Source: Lepiota brunneoincarnata
Taxonomy: Eukaryota > Basidiomycota > Agaricomycetes > Agaricales > Agaricaceae
Direction: 5' to 3'
Length of the DNA: 64,000 nucleotides
Assembly: GCA_023014365.1 (NCBI GenBank)
Contig: JAEBUN010000001.1
Location: 868,001 to 932,000, forward strand
In this document: one piece after another, positions 36,078 to 48,678 of the stretch
How positions within the stretch are numbered: position 1 is the first letter of the stretch
Layout of the letters: each line of letters starts with the position of its first letter
Notes under the pieces: model-generated
Told to the model about the DNA's origin: nothing
What the model saw: the letters and a program-made list of their open reading frames with translations, nothing else
Databases searched by the model: none
Made by a program: the position numbers and the translations under genes

Positions 36078-38249
36078 ATGAACCATTTCACCCATCCGCC
36101 GCACCTCTTTCATCCCGTTACTCTAGGGGACTATATCAATCACAGTCACTTTATATTACCGCATATATATGGAGGAAAAGATATGGAGTATGTTATCTAT
36201 ACTACCAATGTCCTTCAATTAAGTGCACTGATGAGTATCCAGCTCGATAAGATACCGACTATCGGTCCTTCTGGGATTCTGACGTCTTGGATGGGCTCAT
36301 TTGTGTCGTTTATATATGGTTACCGCTTCATACAAGAAGGTTACGAGAAGGTACTCTCCTCCTCAAGTCCTTCCGTCTAGTGGCAGTGATCATAGTATCG
36401 TCCCTAGCACCGTGTTTTCAAGATTCCGAGATATTTCACATGGCTAGTACTCGTTCACGATCCCGAAGACTTGGAGGATATTCGAAAGGCAGATAATGAT
36501 CAACTCTCGTTCCTCATGGCTGTGAATGAGGCAAGTACCACACTTTAACCCACCTGTCCTAGGATGCCGGACCATGACCTGAGCCTCCTTCTCTCAAGAC
36601 TGCTCAATTTGACTATACGGTGGGGGCAGGACTGATGTCCGATACATATCACATCAATATTGTTCGCGGTCCAATGACCCGAAACATTGGCGTACGCTTC
36701 CCGGATATCCTCGACGAAGTCGACAAGGCCATTGGAGATCTCTTGGGAACAGACGTGCATAAGGGTGAGGATTCACTCCTGTCTCGGTTATCCATCTCGA
36801 GCTCTATTCGACTCTCTACACTCCTTAGATTGGATCAGTCTCCCAGCTTATTCATCAGTCGTCCACATCATCTCGAGAGTCAGTGCAAGATTTTTCGCTG
36901 GTCCAGAACTCAGTACGTCCAGAAGCGATCTCTCATCAGGGACACTCGAGTTGTGACGATGCCATCCCCAGGCTCCAATCCGAGGTACACCGATATCATG
37001 CAAAGCTTCGCTATTCACGTGGCCAAGACTGGCTTTGCGCTCGCACAACTGCCCTTCGTTCCTTCAAACCGTCCGTACGCCTGTATTTGTTCGTTGGGAA
37101 AAATAAAACTGAACTGCCGAATTTCATAGCATCGTTAACCGCGCCTTGTTCAACAGCGCTGCTAGAGTAACCGAGGTCGAGGAGTTTTTGCGACCCATTA
37201 TCAAGGCCAGACTAGAGAGGAAAGACAATGATGAGGTTGAGTCTGTGAGTTATGAACTTCCTCGTCTAGTGAGCCACTCATCAAACTATTTTGTACAGAA
37301 CGACATGATTACGTGGATGCTGAACTCGGCTCCAGAAAGTCGGCGAACGACGCGTGATATCACAACTCGTATGATCTTCCTTAACGTTGTAGCCATCCAT
37401 ACCACTTCCGCTGTGAGTATTTATTCTGCCCATTCTATCCGGCTAATGAGCCTAACGAGGTGCAGCTTTTAACCCATGTTCTCTTTAACCTGGCAATATA
37501 CACTTCGTACATCGAGCCCTTGCGAGAGGAGATCTCTACCGTGGTCAGGGAAGAGGGCTGGAGCAAAGTCGCGATCGAGAGATTGCGGAAGCTGGATAGT
37601 TTCATAAAAGAATCACAAAGACTCCATGGTTGTGATGCTGGTGAGACGGCGCAAGTCAAATCATAAACGACCCCGAAAATGGATGCTCACACATAGCCGC
37701 CCCATTTTAGTTGTGATGCTACGAAAAGTCATGAAGGATTTCACTTTTTCCGACGGAACATTTCTTCCAAAGGGCAGTAACCTCGCGGTGACAGCCCGAG
37801 CGATTAACCACGATGCGGTGAGCATAAAAATAATGGTCGTGTATACATGACCGTGCCCTATTGAATTTCGTGTTTGCGCCAGCGCCATTATCCCAACCCT
37901 CGGGAATTTCAAGGCTTCCGCTTCGCAGAGCAAGATCCCGTGAAACACCAGCTAACAGCCCTCACCTCGGAATTCATGACATTCGGACTTGGCCGGCAGG
38001 CATGGTATGTCCTTTTTTCCTGACACGTCTCAAACCGGCATGTAATCCTGACAAATCAATCCAATATGCAGCCCAGGACGCTTTTTCGCCATTACAGAAG
38101 CCAAAACTATTGTTGCGCGCCTTTTACTGGAGTACGATATCAAGTTGACCGACGAGCAGAATGGGAGGCCAAAGGATACATGGTTTACTGGTGTATTCCT
38201 TGCTCCAAATAGGACGGCGAGAGTGTCTTTTAGGAAGAGGAGGGTATAG
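36078..38249 (+). CDS. Cytochrome P450, copy E (N-terminal anchor altered)
   Basis: Exons 2-12 read through in frame: LDKIPTIGPSGILTSW, FKIPRYFTWLVLVHDPEDLE, GVRFPDILDEVDKAIGDL, AIHTTSA I-helix, ESQRLHGCD, HYPNPREFQGFRF and FGLGRQA(C)PGRFFAI. Exon 6 ends at a donor four bases later than in other copies (CC|GTACGC) and this keeps the frame. Exon 3 uses a GC donor (GCAAGT). The problem is exon 1: compared with copy C it has two extra bases, so the hydrophobic SLYITAYIW segment is in another frame from the ATG at 36078. A shifted acceptor (GATGAG|TATCCAG) would restore frame but with a poor anchor. It may be a functional soluble-like variant, use another start, or be in early decay. Confidence 0.68.
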
Positions 38250-38622
38250 GGGGTGCTTGGAAGCGAGAAGAGGTGTCGTTCCTACCTGAGTAGTTGTACG
38301 CTGAAAGGGTTTTTTGTTTCCGTAAATATGTATCATACTCCGGAACCCGCACAACTCTCGCCACTAAAATCCATGATGAAGGTCTGACGATCAACAAATG
38401 CAGGATGTCTTATAACTCTGTGGACAGGGTCGAATAGATTGGCTGAAGCATTGTTCTCGGGTCCCAGCTGGCGCAGCAATCGACTGCCCCACTCCCACGT
38501 AACAGCTAGCTGTGACACGAAACCTTGGTTCTTCTCATTGATCTCTGGGCTAAAGAATAGAGAACGGTACATTGGGAGATCGAAACTGGGAGTATTGTAC
38601 ATGACGAAACTCGTGTGACAAT
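38250..38622. other. Intergenic, one minus-strand open stretch
   Basis: A minus-strand frame at 38333..38626 is open (FDLPMYRSLFFSPEINEKNQ), but it has no ATG and only its first part is shared with the sequence downstream of the second DUF copy. It could be an extra exon; unsupported. Confidence 0.3.
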
Positions 38623-39258
38623 TCAATACGTAGCCCGCCGATTCCTTTTCCTGCCACGCCGAGCAACTGTGAGGTCACGACGATTTGCGGCCGGCGAGAG
38701 AATATGGCGAAGGAGATACTTCAAAAGACTCCCTGCAGAGACGTGGTCCCTCGGGAAAACTTTGTGCTCCGACAATGTGTATTCGCTGAGCGCTACCTCT
38801 GAGGCGAAGTGTGGAATGGAGCATGATGGGTCATCTCTGGCATCGACGAGGTCCACGAGATTGATGAACTTTCCTTGAATAATCTAGGGATATATACCCA
38901 TCCCTGAGTCGGTGACAGTTCAACGTAGTGGATCCTACAGTAGACTTACATGTTTACAATCCTTCACAGTGTCCGGGAGATTGGTTATACCAATTCGTGC
39001 AAGTAGCACATGCCAAGTGGTGAGGTCATTCTCATCGTCGCCATAGGAAGTGTTGAATTGTTGGACGAGTGCTTCGAGATAGTCTTCCCAAGCATCTTTC
39101 TGTTCGGGATTTTCACGATTCCAGCCGGCCTCCCTCTGAAGCCGGTGAAACTGGTGTGATGCCGACTCGTCAGGGTCGTACGTAAACCAGGAATACTGAT
39201 TGAAGAAAGCCTCAAGAGGGCCTATCTCTCGGCGCTTAACCCTGTTTCTGCGAGGCAT
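38623..39258 (-). CDS. Conserved fungal protein of unknown function, copy 1
   Basis: Two exons (38950..39258 and 38623..38883) joined by a short intron (GTAAGT...CCCTAG) give 189 aa. The sequence reads GPLEAFFNQYSWFTYDPDES, FHRLQREAGW, ALVQQFNTSYGDDENDLTTW, then INLVDLVDARDD, HFASEVALSEYTLSEHKVFP and SLLKYLLRHI. To my knowledge this layout (FFxxYPxFxYxPxxS, then LVxxFNxxYGxDxxDLxxW, then NLVDL and a LLRxLLRxI end) recurs in many fungi as small proteins of unknown function. There are no membrane segments or signal peptide. A tandem relative lies at 40719..41326. Confidence 0.75.
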
Positions 39259-40718
39259 CGTGTGTGAATGCTAGGGGCTAGGTTTACTGCAGTGATTCGA
39301 CGCAACCTCATAGTCACAGGATTTAAAAGGCTCACTCGAAGGGTTTAGGTGCAAGTCTCTTGTATGAATGCTCTCCTTCGTGTACGCCACGAAGGAAGAG
39401 TATTATAACAAAAGCTGTGCACTCAAGCCACTGTTGGGGGTTTTGAGAAAGGAAGGCCGTCCTATCGCCTGATCTGCGAGACAGCTTTTAAGAGCTGTCT
39501 CATCTCCCCGTTCCCACGCCAATGGGGTTTCCAGTGGGGGTCCAGGCTCTCATGACGCTGTGAGGTCCCGTGGTTTTTCCCATCCGCTTGGCGCGTGTAA
39601 ATCATTCACCAACCCGCTTAGATCGCGAGTAACTTTTTTCGTAGTTTCAAATCTGCATACGAGTGCTACAAGATCAAAGCCTGAGCTCAGTATTACCCCT
39701 TTTCATCTTAGACGCGCACCTGTACCCTGGAGGCCTTTCTCATCTGATATCATATCCTTCCAGACATTTGGGCACAGCCAATATCTCCGCTGTAAACAGG
39801 GATAAGTTATCTTCCATGGGCCGACTGATTGCTGAAGAGAGATAACCTCCCATAGCAACAAAACAAAATGCGGGCGTGGTCGAATCAAACACCCACTGGG
39901 CTTCTAGACCAAGAACAGACGTCCACGCACTCGAAGCGATGAGGTCGCAAGCGAAAACGAGAGAAGAGGTGATGAATATAATGAAATTTTAAATAGAGAT
40001 TTGATTGCGACAATTTCGGACGATATGAGACGAGAGGGATAGGTGGTATATTCACTCGTTTACAACTACAACATGTACAGGGTTAAATATGACAAGAAAA
40101 TAAGAATTCGAACCAATATTTCGAAGTAGAAGTGATAGAAGAAGGTAAATTTAAACAAGGGGAGTAATTAGTCCCGGGTGGGTCAGGGATAAAAATGCGA
40201 CACGAAACAAGCATGAAACAAAAGTCAAATATATAAGAAATACTGAGGCGGTGAGCAGGAAAGGCGGAGGAAGAAAAGAGACGCATAGACTGAGACATAA
40301 CATAGCAAGTACATGATGACACAAGTTAAATACACAGTACAGCACTCAATGCATCTCAAGTCACACTAAAGGCACAGGAGAATGACATAAGAATGAAGAA
40401 AACTTCAGAAAATTCGAAAGAGGAACGTTGAAGAGGAGGAATGTGGAAGATAATGAATACTGAGTCTGAAATTGGGCACGGGCAGCTCAACAACGGGTGC
40501 TCCGAACGTTGTCATGATCCGAAGTCAGTGATAACAAGAGATTTGCGAAAGGTTGCCTTTTTCGTGAGCAACCGATGGTGAATCTCTACATTACTTTTGT
40601 CCGACACTCCACTCACCGACTGCAATATCTTGAATCCTCTCATTGATACCTGGATGAAACATCGAAAATATATTGGGAGATCGAAGCTGAGGGTACATGA
40701 CAGAGCTTGTGTGACAAT
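39259..40718. other. Intergenic between the two DUF copies
   Basis: No coding frame of note. AT-rich with purine-rich runs around 39960-40480; no element ends recognised. Confidence 0.4.
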
Positions 40719-41326
40719 TCAAGACCTACCCCGCCAATTCTTTTTCTTGCCATGCCAAACAACTGTGGAGTCACGATGCGCGGCCGGCGAGCGAATTTGA
40801 CGAAGGAGATACTTCAACAGACTCCCTGCAGCGACATGATCCCTTGGAAAAACCTTATGCTCCGACAATGTGTATTTACTGAGCTCTACCTCCGAAGCGA
40901 AGTGCCGAATGGAGCGTGATGGGTCATCTCTGGCATCGACGAGATCCACGAGATTGATGAATTTTCCTTCGATGATCTGAAAATATATATACCCATCCCC
41001 ACATCAGTGACAGCTCAATGTAGTAGAGAAAGACCCTATAGTAGACTCACGGCCTTACAGTCCTCCACAGCTTCCGGGAAATCTGTTATACCGATTCGTG
41101 CAAGTAGCACATGCCAAGCGGTGAGATCACCCTCATCGTCGCCATAGGAAGTGTTGAATTGCTGCACAAGTGCTACAAGGTACTCTTCCCAAGCCTCTTT
41201 TTGCTCGGGATGTCCACGCCCCCATCCTTCCTCCTTCTGAAGCCTGTGAAACTGGTGTGATGCTGATTCGTCGGAGTTGTATGTGAACCAGGGATACTGG
41301 TTGAAAAAAGCCTCAAGAGGGCCCAT
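40719..41326 (-). CDS. Conserved fungal protein of unknown function, copy 2
   Basis: This is the tandem relative of 38623..39258. Exons 41051..41326 and 40719..40976 give 177 aa with the same blocks (GPLEAFFNQYPWFTYNSDES, NTSYGDDEGDLTAW, GKFINLVDLVDARDD). In copy 1 the protein starts ATG CCT CGC AGA AAC AGG; here the same codons read ACA CCT CGC AGA AAC AGG, so the original start is lost. The next in-frame ATG lies at Met-Gly-Pro-Leu (41326), 12 codons in, just before the conserved part. The shorter protein may still be made. The C-terminal tail differs from copy 1. Confidence 0.68.
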
Positions 41327-41802
41327 GGGCTGGCACCTATTCCTGTTTCTGCGAGGTGTAAGGCTACCTGAGAGTTTGTGAGGTGAAAAGGCGTCTATTC
41401 GTTAGGTACGTGGCAGGTATTTACAAGTCTACGTAACCCGATTTTCTACGAGTCCGGAACTACGACGAGTGCTGTAATATGTATATAAAAAAAAGAGAGG
41501 ACGCAAGGTTTTCTATATAAAAGAGAATACGTAAATTTTATATGTCTAAAGAGAGGGCCCGTTCTCGTGCTAACAAGGGTCCCAAACCCCTCAGCATTAT
41601 TTCGGCGTCAGCACTTCTGCTTGGCGCATCTTAATCAGACGACCAACAGTATTTTGATCACCTATCTCGGGTAGGTAAAATAACATACGAGTACAATGAC
41701 AGTAGCAGTTATGCTCAAGGTCATCAATCCAGAAATAAAAGTAATCCGACGAATATGACACAGAGCATGAGTCCAAATTCGCTAAGGCTAGGAATTCGCC
41801 AA

Positions 41803-42388
41803 CTAATTGACGGTAATCCTCGATCCCGTGCGCCTGTTCAGGAGAAGATTCGAGGAATGCGACTGTCAACACCCCACCTCCCATTACGGCTTTGATACCC
41901 CCATCCTCAAAGATCCGTTGGCATGCCATTATCAGAAACCGCTTCCAATACCCATCTTGACCCCCCGAGGAAGCTGAAGTGTTCTCGATAACTTGCCGAA
42001 CCGTCTCTCGCGGACAGCATACCCGTTCTCGTTGGGATCAGCGGAGAGCTTGGCTTCAGCAGAGACGGTGGAAGTCGGCCATTTTGCGAGTCGAGCTGGA
42101 CGTCCTCTTTTTTGACCCCAGGAAACTCGAACGTCACTGTGACGACACTCTTTTTTTAGAGTTCTCGTGAAAGTCCATCTTGTGGGAGAAACGTTTGCGT
42201 CGATTTCATGCTACAATACAAAGTATACACACCTCGGTTTGAACGACCGAATGGCACTGCGACCGTCAGTGGAACCCTGGCGCTCAAGTTGTCGGTTGTT
42301 GGGGAATTCAGCTGGCAGTGAGGGGGTTGAAGACTTGGTCAAAGAAGCGGTCAAAGTCGTAAGAATGCTAGTAAAGGAAGACAGATAT
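41803..42388 (-). pseudogene. Hsp20 small heat-shock protein, inverted decayed copy
   Basis: This aligns along its length with 59345..59949 read in reverse. The start ATGTCTGTCTTCC is ATATCTGTCTTCC, and GAG at codon 7 is TAG. The exon-2 region keeps TFEFPGVKKEDVQLD and AVRERRFGKL, but an indel in the NGRLTISAEV block shifts frame. The last exon reads GGIKAVMGGGVLTVAFLESS and ends at TAG (41803..41805). It is inactive, with substitutions that cannot be sequencing indels. The similarity continues upstream on the minus strand to about 42960, so promoter-side DNA was copied too. Confidence 0.85.
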
Positions 42389-43339
42389 TGGTACAACGGC
42401 TTGCGTATTAAACAAGGCTGTTGTTGTGCTAGCTGCGTACTTGATTTTCTTGATGTTGGATGGACAATGCACCTCTCTTATATTCTTCGAACCATCATTG
42501 CTGGTTGGGTCTCGATTTGATAACGGTGCAGGGAACTACGGGTACCGTTGGCGAGAAGGACATTCGTCTATTTTGACCCAAAAGGCGGGTCTTGGCTAAT
42601 CTTGGCGAAGTGCCACGGTATCACGTAGCAAGGACCCCAAAGCGTTGATCGCTGCTGATGGAACGCGAAATAGACCAATGTCCCCCTCGCTAACAGTATA
42701 CGGGACGAACATGCCGTGATTAATTCCATTGATGACAGCTACTATCCGAGGAATGAAGAACGGACATCTAGGGTCGAAGCCAGGCACTTCAGGGTGAATG
42801 CGAAAGGCTATGTCTGAAACGAGATAAACGACAAGTACGAGTGTGTTGTATCACGGAGGCAGAGCAGAAAATCCAAGCCTTCCAAGCTTCAGCCTCAATG
42901 CGGTAGTTCTTAGTTCGGAGGTCGAGTTGGCTCGTGGAACAAATTGTTGGAACGCAAATACGTGGCAGGGTCGTGGACCCACAATCCCTTTGGACACGCA
43001 TTCAACAGCCTCGCCCTTTATTAAATACGTGCCTTGACCTTATACTTCTTCCCTTTGTAGCGCCTTTATGGTTCCCCCATTATCCTTTTAGACATGTAGA
43101 TATATATTGCAGACAGTTCACGGACGCTCCCCTCAGTACTCGCGCGTAAACGAGTGACTGAGGTGAGCCCCGTCTATACCATTCTATCATCCCAGTATTC
43201 ACGTCATTACAGATTTACTGTTTCCTACACAAATCAGACTTCACAAACCTACAACACAAAATAATCCACGATTACCTCTCGCAGCCGGTCGACGAGGTAC
43301 ACAACTTGTCATAATTGGCTCTTCCAAAGACTGACAGTC
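42389..43339. other. Copied Hsp20 upstream DNA, then unique sequence
   Basis: Reversed, 42740-42960 resembles 58840-59060 (CTCGACCTCCGAAC, GCTTGGAAGG, ATACAACACACTC, GCTGAGGTGGCCGG-type). No intact gene was seen. Confidence 0.45.
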
Positions 43340-44440
43340 CTTGAAGTCCTTTCGCAAGAAATGACTCAGGGCGCCGAGGTCGACTCCTCTGCTCGCACAC
43401 CCCTTTATTAAATGTTACCCTGGCACCCGCAAGTCCCTTCTCTCCAAGACGAAGTGGCTACTCGATGACCACCGCACTCGGGATCTGCTGTGGGTCCCCG
43501 GGCCAGCCAGGGGTCCGGAAATCAACTGTCGGTGGTCGCGCAAACAATTGCCGGATTTGCCAAGGATGATTGTCGATTGGACGCAGCATTCTTCTTTTCC
43601 AACACCAGTGGGTGAGGGAATTCCCAATCCGTTTCATCACTCTCGCATATCAGCTTAAGTACTGTCCGATTTCCCGGTTACCTGCTACTCGTTGCGAAGG
43701 AGCTGGAGGCCGACCCTGATATGTTGAAGAAGGCTCCTCATATCCAGTTCCAACAGTTCGTCGTCAAGCCCTTGAGCCCCTTGCCCGCTCACCCTAAACG
43801 CATAGTCATCCTTGATGTTCCCTCTGAGTGTGATGGAGGAACAGCTCAGTTACACATTGTCAAACCGATCAACTACGCTATCCTCTGCAAACATCGCTCA
43901 CAATCATCCGGATGATATACAGCCGACCGGAGCTTCACCTCATACGTACACTCTCCAGATCCGATTTTCTAATTCGGTGTTAGAGAGAAGAGCCTGCGAT
44001 TGACATAGAGGAATCGCGGGGCGGCACAGCCATGTTTATCCGCATACGGTTTAAGGAGATCCACGATTGTTAATTTGTTACTTGGGGTTTAACGAGAAGA
44101 TTTACGCAGGGTCCCGTCGGGACAAGAGTATGTATATGGTAGATCACTAGAATCCAGGGAGGAAAACTGGATCCTAGGGTTTTCGGCACGTATGGCGAGG
44201 CCGCCGTGTACACCTGTTTACCGGGGAATGATGGCGATCTCTCGTTGCTACCTAAGACATGATTGAGTCCATTCTGAGTACCCACAGACTACAGTGGACA
44301 TGAAGAATATGAAAATAAGGGGTACAATATACGGCAAGCTGGCACTTATATTTCAACGGGATTGCGTAGAAGAAGACACAGGTGAATCGTGGCCACCTGA
44401 GGAGGACCTTATACACATTATGAATGAAGCATCGGGGGCT
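43340..44440 (+). pseudogene. NACHT-domain NLR pseudogene
   Basis: Fragments in three frames follow NLR1 order: DAAFFFSNTSG-like (near 43590), KKAPHIQFQQFVVKPLSPLP and HPKRIVILDVPSECDGG (Walker B region; DGLDE has become DVPSE), then after about 400 disturbed bases RDCVEEDTGESWPPEEDLIH and NEASG (44360-44440), which match the NLR3 block RYVDCVEED...WPPEKD...EASG. The P-loop region near 43490-43550 is deleted or rearranged, and several stops interrupt the frame. A stretch of roughly 280 bases (about 44069..44350) without NLR similarity may be an insertion. Confidence 0.72.
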
Positions 44441-44810
44441 GACTTGACCACTAAGTTTGACGCTTCACATATAAACTCTTTGTGATCAGGCGAGGATGCA
44501 CAGCATCAGTGAAACAAATGACAAACTTCTCTCGCACTTGAAAAGATCCGATACTATGATAGAATTCCCAGTGAGGAGCTAAACCATGATACGGTCGTCC
44601 GAGCACTATAGCTCCTGATATGAATAGCATGTTTGCCAATAGAATTCGAATGGCGATAGTCACTTATCGAGTGCTTCGAGACATAGACGTGTTTGTTTCC
44701 TGCTGGGGTACGACACGAATGCAGTTCTAGCTGTGGCTATTGGAATCATCCCAAAGAAGGTGGATACAACGACGGCGTATATTCGTGAGAGAAAATGATG
44801 GCGGAGTGAC
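44441..44810 (+). pseudogene. Remnant of 'LGY' module, copy XC (3' of NLR pseudogene)
   Basis: The first part resembles the reverse of 62880-62940 (AGCATCAGTGAAACAAATGAC, TTCTCTCGCAC). Further on, one plus-strand frame reads CFLLGYDTNAVLAVAIGI, matching QVFLLGYETNAVLVLLD of copy XE. It follows the NLR pseudogene on the same strand. Confidence 0.4.
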
Positions 44811-45716
44811 GAGAGGGTAAGGAGGGTAAATGGATAAGTATAACTGCATGTAGACTACGAGTATATAGGCTACCTACAATGTGGCTACCATGAGGTGGTC
44901 AGGTATACCAAACATCAGCATTCCGTCAGTTTGTTGGAATCCCAAATTCCAAGAGTGGCCAACTCGATATGCACTCCACCAATATCCTATTCTGCCAAAT
45001 CAGCCCAAAAGTATGGCCCTTCCTGGCCGGAAAGTCAGGTGAGCCAAATGCCGGTGTAACGCAGTTTGGGCAAATCATCGTAACCGGAACACTGTAGTAG
45101 ATACATAGCAGCTAACACCTACGCCACAGTAATGTGATCCTGTCCCCTGCTTAGCAGGACCACCTAGTAAACTCCTTACATTGAGGAATCATCTAGGTGA
45201 AAGAGGGGAAAGATGTCGTGTGCAAAAGAGATATCAGACAAGAACTTCAATAGGGATTGCGCAAGAGGCTGTGAGCATAATGTGGTGAAAATAGAATAAT
45301 GCTTGCTACGCGAGTACAGGGCGTTCTAATAGATGATCTGGGAGGGGTGATCTAAGCTAAGAAAAGGGAAAATGACAATGAATATGCTACGAGAGTCCAT
45401 GCGAGGGGCATCAAGGGGGCGCCCCCATTTATTAGGTCTAAGCAGAAATATGAGAAATATTTCGGTGTCTCTTCTACGGTCCCGAGCACCCGTCGGCGCA
45501 CTGCCACGTCACCATCGTCCTTTGTGGGTCCTCCTTGGGTAGTCGAGTTGCTGTTCCCCCAAAATGCACAGACCGATTATAGCAGACAATAGCCTGCTTG
45601 GCACGGGATCAGAATCAGAAACAATCAGAAACGCCTTCTCCCGATGTGTGCTTGGTATATCCATATAAAGGTGGGATGAATGAGCCCTACCTGATCCCCT
45701 CTTTACCTCTCTTCAT
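44811..45716. other. Upstream region of ABC copy 1
   Basis: No gene was seen. Parts (45120-45200, 45590-45716) match the region before ABC copy 2 (51840-51920, 52190-52295). Confidence 0.5.
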
Positions 45717-48483
45717 ATGAAAAAACGTTGCGGCGACGCGTCAGAAACCCGACATGCAAAGTCGACACAGCAAGGGAAAACGTACACTACCGAACGCTAT
45801 GGTGTCTGGGATGTCCTAGCCATGGACGAGGGTTATTTCCAGCGACTCCACAAACTAATTTGTGGTATTCCAGAAGCCATACCCTTCATCTGTCACCTGG
45901 TCCAAGATATCTATGCTTTGTCACCTAGCCTCTTCCTGCTCTTCACCATTTGTGAGATGTGGGGAAGTTGTCAAGCAGCTGTCGGGTTGCATTTTTCAAG
46001 TCAATTATTGAGGATGGTCAGTGTTCAATTGGATTTAGGGTCATATACAGTACAACAGATCAGTAACTAAGCACTCTACAGGTTGAAATATATCTGAAGG
46101 GAGGTCTTGTAGACTACTGGGACGTAGCATGGGCTATCTTCACAAAGCTCGTTGCCGTGGTTATCACAGAATATCTTTCCTGGTACAAGTAGGCGCCCTT
46201 TCCATTTTTCTAATGTGATATTGGAACACTTACTGAAAGCCTAGCCGGCATGTGGGCTTTAAATTGCAACGACGTGTCACTTCCCATCTCCAGCTGATTG
46301 TCATGAAATGTGGGTGGTACTCACAAGCATTAACATTTATTAAAATCCCTCCAGCCAAACTCAGCCATAAATTGGCACAATCTACTGGTATGCTTAGGTC
46401 ACCGCAATTTATCACAAGGCAGTTCATTGAGCTCAACATGTTTACCAGATCCTGCCCATCAAATCGATGTCTCTAGCCTCGAGGCTTGGGAGTCTTTCAA
46501 GCATCTCATCACGTATTCGAACCTATTCATCAGTTTGATCACCCAACTCACTCTCGTACTGCACCTATCTCGCCATGACGGGGGTGGGCCTTTCTTTGTA
46601 TTTATTTGCATTCTCAAACCAGTCCTTATCGCTCTGGTCCGCGACAATATCTGGGGCGAAGGTGAGTCTTTTGATTACCCAATGAAGCCAGTAGCTCCTT
46701 TCTGATCATGTTCAAGTATGTATCGCTAAGAAGAGTAATCAAGATAGCGTACGGATGCAAGCACTGTTGGCCCTGACCGGACAGCAATACCGTCAGGATG
46801 TGATTAGCAACAATTTACAAGAGTATATCATGGCTGGTGCGTCTCTTCAAAATATTCCTTGGACAACTCCGCTGAGAGCAAACAGAGTACAAAACCGCCA
46901 ATCAACGGCTAGGTGATATTTCGGATGCCATAATATGGGCCTTGTATTGGATACCTAAGAGCCCTTTAACCTGGGTCGCGCTGGAACTGGCCGGAAATTT
47001 ACCCATCGTAAGTAAATTACGTATGAATCACCCACAGCTACCCAGTTGCGCTATATTTCTTAGATTTATTGTGCAATTCTTGCCCTATTAAACCCCAAGC
47101 ACACCTCTTTCGCAGCCATTGCTATCCTGCAAGAATCATCGACGAGGTTGGAGATGTCTATAAGCATGATCTTCAGAGGCACAGAGGATTTCAGGCGTGG
47201 CTTAAAGAAGATTCGTGATATATACGAAGTGGCGCTTGACAAATCTACTAGGGAACAGCGGAACAGTCGAACCACCAAAGAGTCTGCAGAGGATCACGCC
47301 CCTAGCGCCAACGATGCGACTGCACGTGTTGGGCAGGGAATGGCATTTGAGCTGAGGTAAGAGGGGGCAGCCGATAATGCTACACGCTAGTGTGCTAACC
47401 GAGTGGCTTCGGCACGGATGCAGAGAGGTGTCGTTTGCCTATCCCGGAAGCCAGTCAAAACAGGATGCCGTGAGCAAGATCAACCTAAAAATTGAGGCTG
47501 GACAGTTCGTCATGCTCGTCGGGACAAACGGAAGCGGAAAATCAACACTCGTGAAGCTTCTCACAGGCCTGTATCAGCCATCTGCAACTGCCACCGCCGG
47601 GAAACCCACTAATGACATGCGAACCGACTGTCCCAACCAAACTGGAGGAATTCCCTCTGGGGGCCAAATCCTTATTGACTCACTCCCGGCTTCGTCATAC
47701 TCAGAGGCATCATTACGCCGCTCCATAGCAGTCTTGGGTCAGGATAACCTCATCTATCCTGGCTTCTCGCTGGGAGAAAACATTGGCCTCGGATTCACCC
47801 CCCTTCTCTCGGACCCAGGTGCAATTCTCGAGGCCGCCAAGAAGGCAGGGGCAGAGGATGTTTTGAAACGAATGAAGGATGGTGCAAATACCACACTGGA
47901 CCCGCTGGAACATTTTCATCATTTTAATGTAAGGGACAAAGATGATGACCATCCCTTGAAAATAGTTCTAAAGGAGCTGAGGCGACCCGTTGAAGTCAGT
48001 GGTGGAGAGAAGCAAAGGATTGTCGCGTGAGTGGGTAAGGGCTATATATTGAATTATCCAGCTGACGAATTATCAAGGGCACGAACATTTATGAGGCTCA
48101 ATTCGGGAAATATTCGATTCCTCGCAGTGGACGAGCCAAGCTCGGCGTTAGACGCAGAAGGGGAAGAAGCACTTCTTGAAAATGTCTTGAAGGAAAGAAA
48201 TGGCAAAACTATAGTATTTGTCACACATCGGTTTGGCAGGTTCAGCAAACAAGCAGACCTCATTGTGTACGCTTCATCTTCCTGGATCAAGCTATATAAT
48301 TCTGACAGGTATCACAGATTTATGAAAGAAGGAAGGATAGTTGAGTCCGGAACGCATCAGGAACTCATTAAGGTTGACGGGGAGTACAAAAAGTTGTATG
48401 ACATTCAGGCTAGTGCGTTCAGGGATGAGGCCCCGAATGCGGGAATATCGATAGCCGATCCACTTGTCGCAAGCTCTGACTGA
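45717..48483 (+). CDS. ABC-type transporter/ATPase, copy 1 (intact)
   Basis: Eleven exons (45717..46016, 46082..46188, 46245..46309, 46355..46387, 46449..46661, 46717..46836, 46886..47007, 47064..47356, 47424..48026, 48078..48266, 48318..48483) join in frame to about 736 aa. The N-terminal 400 residues hold several hydrophobic stretches (AIPFICHLVQDIYALSPSLF, ISLITQLTLVLHL, FFVFICILKPVLIALV), weaker than a normal six-helix half. The C-terminal part is a complete nucleotide-binding domain: Walker A GTNGSGKST (about 452-460), VLGQDNLIYPGFSLGENI, signature VSGGEKQR, Walker B IRFLAVDEPSSALD, H-loop VTHRF, then FMKEGRIVESGTHQEL. An insertion of about 25 residues sits between Walker A and the Q-loop region. 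It resembles B-type half transporters; cargo is unknown. The last 51-base intron is a multiple of three, so retention keeps the frame. Confidence 0.85.
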
Positions 48484-48678
48484 TAAAGATCTCACGTACT
48501 CTTTCTCAATAAGATGCTGGATGTATGTGCTAAATTGCGGGGCTCAATCGCGAGGTGGCGGCTAAATGACGGTTCGACAAATATCAAAGGCGACGCAGTC
48601 CTCATTCGGGTTTCACCAAAAAATCAAGCCCTTAACCTACCCCAAAACATTTTACTCGCTACATAATCCGTTGTAACG

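Noticed and set aside
32925..38249. P450 D and E as the ends of a biosynthetic gene cluster
   Set aside because: No terpene cyclase, PKS, NRPS or other core enzyme occurs in the window.
38333..38626. Open minus-strand stretch as an extra exon of the DUF gene
   Set aside because: No splice site joins it in frame, and the tandem copy keeps only a short part.
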